From an uncultured Flavihumibacter sp. (GTDB taxonomy: Bacteria > Bacteroidota > Bacteroidia > Chitinophagales > Chitinophagaceae): a DNA stretch of 6,422 bases. Position numbers and translations under genes: made by a program. A model generated the notes under the pieces. That model did not search any database and had not been told where the DNA came from. It worked only from the letters and a program-made list of their open reading frames with translations. This document shows, piece by piece, positions 1-6,422 of the stretch. The number at the start of each line of letters is the position of its first letter. Position 1 is the first letter of the stretch. The stretch lies in NCBI GenBank assembly GCA_946481605.1, contig CAMLPA010000197.1, positions 1-6,422 of the forward strand. The letters are read 5' to 3'.

Positions 1-1176
<1,176 letters not shown>

Positions 1177-1193
1177 TTATGCTATTTTCCGGC

Positions 1194-1232
1194 AAAAAAA
1201 ATCCCCGATACCAAATTGCTTTGCGTATCAGG
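1194..1232 (-). terminator. Intrinsic terminator hairpin in the pyrG leader (candidate attenuator)
   Basis: Read on the minus strand, CCTGATAC (1232-1225) pairs with GTATCGGG (1211-1204), with one G-U pair. After a single bulged G (1224), CAAA pairs with TTTG around a GCAA tetraloop. Eight consecutive T's follow at 1201-1194. This is a textbook rho-independent terminator pointing toward pyrG and ending about 70 nt before its ATG. No gene lies upstream on this strand that would need it: hipA already has a hairpin at 1522-1560. I see no consensus promoter between the hairpin and pyrG. The structure is seen directly; the conditional-attenuator role is inference. Confidence 0.75.
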
Positions 1233-1264
1233 ATAAATGCGGTAATAATATAAAGGAGTGATTT

Positions 1265-1303
1265 CTACCCAGCTTGCTGACCGAAGGATTGCAAAGAATG
1301 CAT
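1265..1303 (-). CDS. Possible 12-aa leader peptide upstream of pyrG
   Basis: An ATG at 1303 opens a 13-codon frame, MHSLQSFGQQAG followed by TAG at 1265-1267. It lies between the candidate pyrG promoter and the leader terminator. Three of its twelve codons are glutamine (CAA, CAG, CAA), and glutamine is the amide donor for the downstream enzyme. Its stop lies about 32 nt before the 5' arm of the terminator hairpin, a plausible position for a leader peptide. There is no clear ribosome binding site, and so short an ORF can easily arise by chance. This is listed as a hypothesis only. Confidence 0.2.
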   Translation of the reverse strand: MHSLQSFGQQAG

Positions 1304-1322
1304 GAATTTCCCGGAGGTCGTG

Positions 1323-1353
1323 CAAATCTACGGCAAATATTCCGGGCGGAAAA
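1323..1353 (-). promoter_or_regulatory. Candidate Bacteroidota-type promoter for pyrG
   Basis: The minus strand reads TAGATTTG at 1330-1323, an exact match to the TAnnTTTG -7 element of the phylum's primary sigma factor. A T-rich stretch (TTTT, 1353-1350), 19 nt further upstream, sits where a TTTG -33 box would be, but it is only a weak match. Transcription would start near 1316, giving a pyrG leader of about 190 nt that contains the mini-ORF and the terminator hairpin. Confidence 0.5.
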
Positions 1354-1400
1354 ATTGGCTGGCGGGTTGAAAAAGAATTGCTTAGAAAATGAAAATATTT

Positions 1401-1431
1401 TTTGAAGGAATGAAAACAGCGCTTATTTTTG
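1401..1431 (+). promoter_or_regulatory. Promoter of the tRNA-Gln gene
   Basis: TTTG at 1401-1404, a spacer of exactly 19 nt, and TATTTTTG at 1424-1431 form a full consensus Bacteroidota primary-sigma promoter (TTTG-N19-TAnnTTTG). Initiation would fall near 1437-1438, about 10 nt before the mature tRNA, as is usual for a single tRNA gene. Confidence 0.8.
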
Positions 1432-1447
1432 CACTCCATTTACGGAT

Positions 1448-1518
1448 TGGCCTATAGTATAATGGTAGTACGACAGATTTTGGTTCTGTTTGTCTTGGTT
1501 CGAATCCAGGTAGGCCAA
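1448..1518 (+). tRNA. tRNA-Gln (anticodon UUG)
   Basis: The sequence folds as a complete cloverleaf. The acceptor stem is TGGCCTA (1448-1454) with TAGGCCA (1511-1517). The D stem is GTA/TAC, with GG in the loop. The anticodon stem ACAGA/TCTGT encloses the seven-base loop TTTTGGT, with anticodon TTG at 1480-1482. The T stem CTTGG/CCAGG encloses TTCGAAT. The variable region is four bases (1490-1493). A first pair of U1-A72 is the expected form for glutamine tRNAs. The discriminator is A1518, and the following CA means CCA is not encoded. The gene stands alone, divergent from pyrG and convergent with hipA. Confidence 0.96.
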
Positions 1519-1521
1519 CAA

Positions 1522-1560
1522 AAAAAGGACAAATTAGTTTTATGCTGATTTGTCCTTTTT
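1522..1560. terminator. Bidirectional intrinsic terminator between tRNA-Gln and hipA
   Basis: AAAAAGGACAAAT (1522-1534) and ATTTGTCCTTTTT (1548-1560) are perfect 13-bp inverted repeats around a 13-nt loop. The T-run on the plus strand ends tRNA-Gln transcription. The A-run at the other side gives a T-run on the minus strand, 18 nt past the hipA stop codon. The hairpin therefore serves both convergent units. Confidence 0.88.
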
Positions 1561-1577
1561 CGTTTGGGGAAAAGCGC

Positions 1578-2855
1578 TTAAAATATTGCTTTGTTTAAAA
1601 AAGCAGCCTGTATACGCTCCTGCTCCGCTCTGGATAAATTATATTTCGTTGCTACAGCTTTCCATGTATTTACCGAAGCCACCACCTGCTCAATTATTTC
1701 ATTCGCTCTTAGCGCAGCAATTCTGAAATATTTTGCGACACTTAATGCCAAAGGCAATTCAAGCGCATTGTCATCTTCCGAAATATTCAGGTGCAGCCCC
1801 GCTCCATATTCATTTGGGTTCATATCGTATGCCGGTGATAAAATCCATCCCGCCGCAGTCAACAGGAAGCCATGGTTTCTTAAATGATCGTCAGTATTTT
1901 TTACGCAGATGCTGAAAACGATTCTTCGCCACAATTCTTCCAGGTCGGACGCCACACTCGCGCCATTTCTTATAATAAACTCTGCTAGTTCCAGGTAGCT
2001 TGCACCCGCCGCTCTTTCGCCATCAGCATATCCCAACAAGGTCATGGCTGAAGCAAAATGAAGCCTTTCCCCGGTGGCAGTCCGGTCAAATCGCCTGGTA
2101 AGGTAAGTATTGAATTTATTGCTGAACTTTTGAACCCTTCCCGCCGCAACTGTTATTCCAGCGTTCATCGCCAACTCATTTACTACCATTTCCCATGCAC
2201 CCATATCATATTCATCGTTTCTACTTGGAAATTTAGCTATCCATAAAAAACCTTCTGAATCTAAAATACTCGCCTTGGGCCTTGCGCCACCCAACGACCC
2301 TCCCGGCGCAAGCAATAAATTAACCCATTTAATGTATTCGGGATCCTCGGTATTGTCTTCCTCAAATTTCAGACTTGCCTGCTCCAGTTCTCTTAATGAT
2401 GTCCACGGTGGCGCAGCCATTTGTCTATTGCCATCTAAAAACTCGCCCGATTCTTCTGTTTTAAATCGTAGCGCGCCCATTCTATGGCGGTCAAATACGC
2501 CTAAGAGGAAATCAGATTCGAGCATTGTGCGCGGCGCCCTCTCTTCTATTTTTGCCATGGCGCGTTCTCTTTTTTGCATAAGCACACGCCCCCAACGGTC
2601 CGGTGAAGAATCCAGAAAGATGCCGAAATTTGGTTTTTCATCCTTGGGGTAAAATGCGCCGGAGTATAACTGCAAATCCGGGTCAAGCATTTGTGAAAAT
2701 CCAGCTTGAATCCATTCTGCTGAATACTCAAAAGAGAAGGTTTCTTTTCCCTTAGCCTGCGTAGCATTGAGTCGCCCCAACAACTTAGGCGCATGCTCAA
2801 GCCCCTGCCAATCAGCATATACCAGTATCTGCTTTTTTAACTGTATAACTGCCAT
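1578..2855 (-). CDS. hipA: HipA-family serine/threonine kinase toxin
   Basis: This 425-residue protein has the full length of a HipA toxin (E. coli HipA is 440). Family members are cytosolic kinases; the E. coli protein phosphorylates glutamyl-tRNA synthetase, halting translation and promoting persistence. The N-terminal subdomain carries FGIFLDSSPDRWGR (residues 78-90). Next come the glycine-rich loop APGGSLGGARPKA (183-195), whose Ser187 aligns with the autophosphorylated Ser150 of E. coli HipA; the ATP-site Lys208 in WIAKFPS; YLTRRFDR (251-258); the catalytic loop NTDDHLRNHGF (320-330), with its aspartates and Asn328; and the metal-binding Asp344 in SPAYDMNP. All key residues are present, so the kinase is probably active. 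The ATG at 2855 lies 12 nt after the antitoxin stop, which implies a shared transcript. The substrate here is unknown. The family call is firm, but equivalence to E. coli HipA is not. Confidence 0.93.
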   Translation of the reverse strand: MAVIQLKKQILVYADWQGLEHAPKLLGRLNATQAKGKETFSFEYSAEWIQAGFSQMLDPDLQLYSGAFYPKDEKPNFGIFLDSSPDRWGRVLMQKRERAMAKIEERAPRTMLESDFLLGVFDRHRMGALRFKTEESGEFLDGNRQMAAPPWTSLRELEQASLKFEEDNTEDPEYIKWVNLLLAPGGSLGGARPKASILDSEGFLWIAKFPSRNDEYDMGAWEMVVNELAMNAGITVAAGRVQKFSNKFNTYLTRRFDRTATGERLHFASAMTLLGYADGERAAGASYLELAEFIIRNGASVASDLEELWRRIVFSICVKNTDDHLRNHGFLLTAAGWILSPAYDMNPNEYGAGLHLNISEDDNALELPLALSVAKYFRIAALRANEIIEQVVASVNTWKAVATKYNLSRAEQERIQAAFLNKAIF

Positions 2856-2867
2856 GAATAAGTGCTT

Positions 2868-3173
2868 TTATTTTTTAGGGGCTCTTTCTTTGACCAGCAA
2901 GTTATTGTCCTGAAGTTTTCTTCCCAACTTATCATCTTCTGCTACTTTCAGCAAATCCTTTTCCAGTCCTAATACAAACAAAACCATTCCGTAATTGCCT
3001 ATAGCAACTCCGGCAGACCCGTTTTCCATGGAATACAAAGTCTTCCTGCTAACGCCAGCTCTTTCAGCCACCTGCGCCGCACTAAGCTTTCTTCTGAGCC
3101 TGGCTAACTTTATGTTTTCACCAAGTTCTATTAAGATTTTCTGAACGGAAGGAAGAATGGAACTTTGCTTCAT
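2868..3173 (-). CDS. hipB: XRE-family HTH antitoxin (HipB-like)
   Basis: This is a 101-residue DNA-binding protein with an XRE/Cro-type helix-turn-helix at about residues 17-70. The core is AAQVAERAGVSRKTLYSMENG, residues 32-52, with one position unlike the usual SQ pair (AAQ replaces SQ in the first helix). HipB proteins neutralise HipA by direct binding and repress the operon. The tail after residue 80 is charged and ends KERAPKK, resembling the flexible C-termini of HipB proteins. The frame stays open to an ATG at 3251, but I chose the internal ATG at 3173. The added 26 residues (tyrosine- and leucine-rich) look unlike the family, and the -7 element and palindrome lie inside that stretch. 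hipA follows after 12 nt. The gene order, antitoxin first, is normal for the family. The exact partner relation is inferred from adjacency. Confidence 0.9.
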   Translation of the reverse strand: MKQSSILPSVQKILIELGENIKLARLRRKLSAAQVAERAGVSRKTLYSMENGSAGVAIGNYGMVLFVLGLEKDLLKVAEDDKLGRKLQDNNLLVKERAPKK

Positions 3174-3183
3174 AACGGGTAAT

Positions 3184-3231
3184 ATAATGAGCAAATATAA
3201 TAAATAATGAGTATTATAATACACATTATAA
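3184..3231. promoter_or_regulatory. Candidate HipB operator with 20-bp-spaced half-sites
   Basis: ATAATG occurs at 3184-3189 and 3204-3209 (in both cases as ATAATGAG), and its inverse CATTAT at 3224-3229. The three are exactly 20 bp apart. Between the last two sits a perfect 12-bp palindrome, GTATTATAATAC (3211-3222). It overlaps the seven-base inverted repeat TTATAAT/ATTATAA (3214-3220 and 3225-3231). These elements cover the start site, the spacer and the -33 box, where a bound repressor would block polymerase. The repeats are seen directly; use by this antitoxin is inference. The AT richness raises the chance of accidental repeats. Confidence 0.5.
3192..3222 (-). promoter_or_regulatory. 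Promoter of the hipBA operon
   Basis: On the minus strand TATATTTG (3199-3192) is an exact TAnnTTTG -7 element. Nineteen nucleotides upstream the -33 position is GTAT, a poor match, so the promoter may be weak. The predicted start near 3187 leaves a leader of only about 13 nt before the antitoxin ATG. Confidence 0.6.
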
Positions 3232-3278
3232 CAATGGGATATCAATGACAAATATTGAGTTTGTGCCTAATCCACCAA

Positions 3279-5258
3279 TCACCAGCCCTGAAAAACCAAC
3301 TCAACCTTTGTACCATTTGCTAAATGGTTCACATCCAGTTTTACCGGCGACTTATTTATCCCCGCAGTGCGCTCCAACCGCTTTTTTGTAAGTGCAAGGC
3401 CAAAAGAAGGGTATTCACGTTGTATAACTTTAGTTTCAGCACTCAGTGGCTGCCCATTATCCGTGATGGTGCACACAAGACTATCTCCTGCTCTCCGGAT
3501 ATGAATATCCAGTACACCACGAATATCAGCAGCATGATCAAATGCGTGTTTAAAGGCATTTTCAACAAAGGGCTGAAGCACCAGAGAAGGAATAAAAGTA
3601 TCCTCCGTATTGATTTCCGGATCTACACGAATAGTGTACACTGGCTTATGAACGAAGCGCAACGATTCCAGTTCAATATACATCCGGAGCGCGTCCAACT
3701 CCCGCTCCAGGCTGATCTGTTTCTGATCGGAATGCTCCAGGATCATGCGCATCAGGCGTGCGAACTTGGTAAGGTAGTCCCTGGCTTCCGAAGGCTTATT
3801 TTGTGTGATGAACTGGCTGATGGAAGTAAGGCAGTTGAAAATGAAATGTGGATTCATTTGCGCGCGGAGCGCTTTCAGTTCGAGGTCAGCGATTTCGGTG
3901 CGGAGCTCTGAACTGAGTTGTGCCACTTTGGTTTTCTGGAATTTCCTGTACAGCAGGAAAAGCAGGCCGCCGGAAAGCACCACGATGCCACTGATAATCA
4001 GGATACTGCTCCGGATATTGCGCTGCCGGAGCAGGGAAGCCCTGTGCCGCTCTTCCAGCAGTTGTTTCTCAGTTTCATTTACAAATTCCGTTTCCTTGAT
4101 GGCGATTTCCTGCCGCCTGTTTTCACCGCTGATGCTGTCGTAAAGTTGCTGGTATTGTTCCTGGTATTGCAGTGCGTCTTTGAATTGTCCCAATGTTTTA
4201 TTCAGGGCTGCGAGTTCCTTTAATGCTTTCGTTTTCAGCAACACTTCATGGATTTTACTGCTTAACCTGAGCCCCTCCCCCGCATGTTGTACCGCACGCG
4301 AAAAAAGCTGCCGATCGCCCGTCATTTCTGCTTTATTCCGATAGGCCATTGCAGAAACAATATACGCGTTGGCCATGCTGTATTCATCCGCTGCTTTGGT
4401 GGCGCTACTCAACGCATCGTTGATCAAAGCTACAGCATCATCTCCCCTTCCATTCATGGTCAGACTTTTAGCGAGCGCGGTTTTCACATTCGGCAATACA
4501 TCGTAGCGCTTTAAGTTTTCGAATATTTTCAGCGCACGATCAAGGTGCTTGAATGCTTCAGTTCCATTTCCCAAATCATTGTAAGCTATGCCCATATTGG
4601 CGAGCGCGGCTCCCATAAGAATGGAGTCTCCGGTTTTCTCAAAAACACCAAAGGCAAGCCGGTTCTGCTCCACCGCCTTATCATACATACCGAAATTGGA
4701 ATAAATACTTCCAATATTGCCATAAGCCGACCCCAGGTTGTTGTTGTCTGAAATCTTAGAGGCAGTCTGGATTACTTGATGGAACAGGTCAATGGCATGC
4801 GCGAAATTTCCTGTTGAAATATATAGTTCCGCCAGGATATTCATGATGGTATGGTATTCCTTGTACAGTTCTTTTTCCTTAAAAACCGGCGCAGCCATTT
4901 CTCCGTAATGTATCGCTGAATCGTACCGGTTCAGTTTAGAAAAGATCATGCTTCGGGAAGCATTGAGGCGCGCTTTCCAAACCGGCAACCGATCGATTTT
5001 TTGCGCAGTATTTTTTAAAACATCATCGGCCTTTGCCACCATTTTCATCGCGCTGTCCGGGTATTGGTGCCGCAGCATTTTTGCGCAGTTACTCATAATT
5101 AAAACACGCATCGTATCATGAATATCCTTCGACTTCAGTATATTCTGAAGGCTATCAATAGCCCGTTTGTTCACCTGAGCAGAAACGGGTGAAGGACATA
5201 AAGAACCTACAATCAAAGCACCGGTCAGGATCGCTTTCAGCAAAGTATTCAGACGCAT
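3279..5258 (-). CDS. TPR-containing LytS-type sensor histidine kinase
   Basis: This 659-residue membrane kinase has a cleavable signal peptide (hydrophobic residues 8-20, likely cut after Ala27 in VSA-Q). A helical, periplasmic tetratricopeptide region runs from about 50 to 375, with clear repeats such as GSAYGNIGSIYSNFGMYDKA (176-195) and AALANMGIAYNDLGNGTEA (217-235). A charged coiled-coil-like stretch follows (about 378-412). One transmembrane helix (about 417-437) precedes RKFQK. The cytosolic His_kinase domain of the LytS/YehU type contains AQMNPHFIFNCL, with His471 as phospho-acceptor. The ATPase part shows the N-box LQPFVENAFKHAF (Asn567), the G-box DNGQP (600-604) and SFGLALTKKRL (618-628). 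The protein presumably senses an unknown envelope cue and phosphorylates the response regulator encoded 41 nt upstream. No terminator is visible after its stop, so it may read into hipBA. No Shine-Dalgarno is evident. The ligand cannot be deduced. Confidence 0.95.
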   Translation of the reverse strand: MRLNTLLKAILTGALIVGSLCPSPVSAQVNKRAIDSLQNILKSKDIHDTMRVLIMSNCAKMLRHQYPDSAMKMVAKADDVLKNTAQKIDRLPVWKARLNASRSMIFSKLNRYDSAIHYGEMAAPVFKEKELYKEYHTIMNILAELYISTGNFAHAIDLFHQVIQTASKISDNNNLGSAYGNIGSIYSNFGMYDKAVEQNRLAFGVFEKTGDSILMGAALANMGIAYNDLGNGTEAFKHLDRALKIFENLKRYDVLPNVKTALAKSLTMNGRGDDAVALINDALSSATKAADEYSMANAYIVSAMAYRNKAEMTGDRQLFSRAVQHAGEGLRLSSKIHEVLLKTKALKELAALNKTLGQFKDALQYQEQYQQLYDSISGENRRQEIAIKETEFVNETEKQLLEERHRASLLRQRNIRSSILIISGIVVLSGGLLFLLYRKFQKTKVAQLSSELRTEIADLELKALRAQMNPHFIFNCLTSISQFITQNKPSEARDYLTKFARLMRMILEHSDQKQISLERELDALRMYIELESLRFVHKPVYTIRVDPEINTEDTFIPSLVLQPFVENAFKHAFDHAADIRGVLDIHIRRAGDSLVCTITDNGQPLSAETKVIQREYPSFGLALTKKRLERTAGINKSPVKLDVNHLANGTKVELVFQGW

Positions 5259-5299
5259 TGGGCGGGGTTTATTTGGCTTATAGCAGATTCAGTTTGTCA

Positions 5300-6046
5300 T
5301 CACGAAAGATCAAGTCTTTTCAGAAAATCCTCCTTACGGCGGGTAGACACTTCCAACTCCTGCCCACTCTTCAGTACCACAGAACCTCCCTTGCCTTTGT
5401 TGTATGTCCTGATATACGAGAGGTTTACAAGCAACGACTGGTGTATCCGGAAAAAATTGAACCCGTTCAGCATTTCATCAAACTCTTTCAGGGTTTTGGC
5501 CACGGTAATTTTCTGCTGATCGTTCAGGAAGATGGTGGTATAGTTGCTGTCCGCCTCACAGTAAATAATATCCGAAACGTTCAGGATCACAATCCCGTTT
5601 ACCACGGGCACACATATCCGTTTGTTTGTGTGATAGAGATTCGACAGCAGCAATTCCAGTTTTTCATTGGTGCGGATACCGGGCGTGCGTTCTTCATATT
5701 TCCTGATGGCGGCCACCAGTTCATCCCCATCCAAAGGTTTCAGGAGATAGTCCACCGCGCTTACGCGAAAAGCCTGAATCGCGTATTTTTCAAAGGCCGT
5801 GGTAAAAATAATATGTGGATGAAAATCGCGCAACGCTTTCAGCACATCAAACCCGGTGGTATTGTTCCCGAGTTCAATATCCAGGAATACGAGATCGGGC
5901 CGATAGCGGTCTATGGCCTGCAATCCTTCTTCTGCGGATGAACAATGTCCCATCAGGTGCACACGGTCGCCCACCTTCTCTTCTATCAGTCTGGAAAGGT
6001 GGTGAATGCAGGCCGGTTCATCGTCGATGATGAGACTTCTAATCAT
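5300..6046 (-). CDS. LytTR-family DNA-binding response regulator
   Basis: This 248-residue protein has a receiver domain (about 1-118) and a LytTR DNA-binding domain (about 144-245). The receiver shows the acidic pair Asp8-Asp9 (IIDDEPA), the phospho-acceptor Asp56 in VFLDIELG, the Thr82/Thr83 switch site in FTTAF, and Lys103 in LLKPLD. The loop after Asp56 (IELGNNTTGFDVL) lacks the common Met-Pro. The LytTR part contains IIYCEADSNYT, FFRIHQSLLVNLSYI and VSTRRKEDFLKRL, all typical. It is the first gene of a two-gene unit with the kinase downstream (41-nt gap), the usual order for such pairs in Bacteroidota. Phosphorylation by the kinase should promote DNA binding, typically to paired direct repeats. 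The ATG at 6046 matches the family N-terminus (MIRSLIIDDE). Target genes are unknown. Confidence 0.95.
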   Translation of the reverse strand: MIRSLIIDDEPACIHHLSRLIEEKVGDRVHLMGHCSSAEEGLQAIDRYRPDLVFLDIELGNNTTGFDVLKALRDFHPHIIFTTAFEKYAIQAFRVSAVDYLLKPLDGDELVAAIRKYEERTPGIRTNEKLELLLSNLYHTNKRICVPVVNGIVILNVSDIIYCEADSNYTTIFLNDQQKITVAKTLKEFDEMLNGFNFFRIHQSLLVNLSYIRTYNKGKGGSVVLKSGQELEVSTRRKEDFLKRLDLS

Positions 6047-6083
6047 ACCTGAAATTTACGGCTATTTTTCACATCGTCCGGTT

Positions 6084-6115
6084 CAAATACTAAATGAAGT
6101 GCGGCGAATAATAAA
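6084..6115 (-). promoter_or_regulatory. Weak candidate promoter for the regulator-kinase operon
   Basis: The minus strand reads TAGTATTTG at 6092-6084. This resembles TAnnTTTG with one extra base between TA and TTTG, with TTTA (6115-6112) 19 nt upstream. It would give a leader of about 30 nt. The match is imperfect, and it is listed because no better site is seen before the operon. Confidence 0.25.
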
Positions 6116-6121
6116 TGCAGC

Positions 6122-6153
6122 TTGACCATGGGGGCGTTGCGGTTGTATGTTTA
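6122..6153 (+). promoter_or_regulatory. Candidate promoter for the secreted-protein gene
   Basis: TTG at 6122-6124, a 21-nt spacer and TATGTTTA at 6146-6153 (one mismatch from TAnnTTTG) give a near-consensus promoter directed at the gene starting at 6241. Initiation near 6160 would leave a leader of about 80 nt. The leader contains an imperfect dyad, AAGTG-GT-CACTT (6204-6215). Confidence 0.35.
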
Positions 6154-6240
6154 CGTTCCAAGGGATCCAATCATCTGAAAGCCTTCATCCATACTCCTTC
6201 GCAAAGTGGTCACTTATTTAAACACTCAAAATTTATTCAG

Positions 6241-6422
6241 ATGAAACCCCTGTTGTTCATCCTCCTGTTCTCCTTTATTTTGGGAGAATCCCACATTCAG
6301 GCCCAGGATAAAGAAATCAAAAAAGTGCTAGACGTACTTGGTGCAGCGGATACCGCCGGTCAGAAGCTGGGCAGGATATTCTCCATGGTTAAAAAGAAGA
6401 AGAAACCGGAGAACGAAAATAC
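6241..6422 (+). CDS. Small secreted protein of unknown function, N-terminal 60 codons
   Basis: I do not recognise this gene. The ATG at 6241 opens a frame that stays open to the window edge. Residues 1-21 form a clear Sec signal peptide: Lys2, the hydrophobic core LLFILLFSFIL, and a likely cleavage after Ala21 in IQA-QD. No lipobox cysteine is present, so the product should be periplasmic or secreted rather than a lipoprotein. The mature part begins with charged, helical-looking sequence (DKEIKKVLDVLGAADTAGQK) and has a run of five lysines at residues 50-54. It is the only signal for a plus-strand gene here, and it is divergent from the two-component operon across about 194 nt. The start is favoured because the signal peptide begins exactly there. 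The domain content is unknown because the C-terminus is missing. Confidence 0.75.
   Translation, partial: MKPLLFILLFSFILGESHIQAQDKEIKKVLDVLGAADTAGQKLGRIFSMVKKKKKPENEN

Noticed and set aside
1182..1439. An 85-codon minus-strand reading frame between pyrG and tRNA-Gln
   Set aside because: It spans the pyrG promoter candidate, the mini-ORF and the terminator hairpin, has an odd composition (FHSFKKYFHF) and resembles no family. It is better explained as leader and promoter DNA.
3174..3251. A 26-residue N-terminal extension of the antitoxin from the ATG at 3251
   Set aside because: The stretch contains the -7 element and the palindromic operator, and its translation is unlike HipB N-termini. The ATG at 3173 is preferred.
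3242..3258. Inverted repeat TCAAT/ATTGA downstream of the kinase gene as a terminator
   Set aside because: The stem is only five AT-rich pairs and has no T-run in either direction, so it is too weak to call.
1494..3278. A genomic island integrated at the tRNA-Gln 3' end, with hipBA as cargo
   Set aside because: No second copy of the tRNA 3' end (ggttcgaatccaggtaggcc) is found near the far side of hipBA, and no integrase is present in the window.
5189..5941. A 250-codon plus-strand frame antisense to the response regulator
   Set aside because: It overlaps the well-defined receiver and LytTR domains on the minus strand, and its translation has no recognisable motif.

Overview
The window looks like chromosomal DNA from a member of the Bacteroidota, probably a Chitinophaga-like genus. 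Three things suggest this. Several intergenic regions carry the Bacteroidota housekeeping promoter signature (TAnnTTTG at -7, with a TTTG-like box about 19 nt upstream in the best case). Strong Shine-Dalgarno sequences are missing before the genes. A LytTR response regulator is paired with a TPR-containing LytS-type kinase, a combination typical of that phylum. The genus is inference.

Layout, left to right. (1) Positions 1-1125, minus strand: the first 375 codons of pyrG (CTP synthase), cut by the window edge. Its leader holds a candidate promoter (about 1323-1353), a 12-aa Gln-rich mini-ORF (1265-1303) and a clear intrinsic-terminator hairpin with eight U's (1194-1232), which together resemble an attenuator. 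(2) A divergent tRNA-Gln(UUG) at 1448-1518 with its own near-perfect promoter (1401-1431), followed by a hairpin (1522-1560) that can terminate transcription from both sides. (3) A two-gene hipBA-type toxin-antitoxin operon on the minus strand: an XRE-family antitoxin (2868-3173), then a HipA-family Ser/Thr kinase toxin (1578-2855). The AT-rich promoter carries a 12-bp palindrome and three half-sites spaced exactly 20 bp apart, which suggests autorepression. (4) A two-component operon on the minus strand: a LytTR response regulator (5300-6046), then a TPR sensor histidine kinase (3279-5258). (5) On the plus strand, divergent from the regulator, the first 60 codons of a small secreted protein of unknown function (6241 to the edge).

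How the parts work together. The kinase and regulator form one signalling pathway: periplasmic TPR input, His471 autophosphorylation, transfer to Asp56, then DNA binding through LytTR. Its target genes are not visible, but the divergent secreted-protein gene is the obvious first candidate. The hipBA pair is a self-contained stress or persistence module lying between the kinase and tRNA-Gln. No completely new multi-gene system is apparent. The least explained elements are the pyrG leader and the hip operator.
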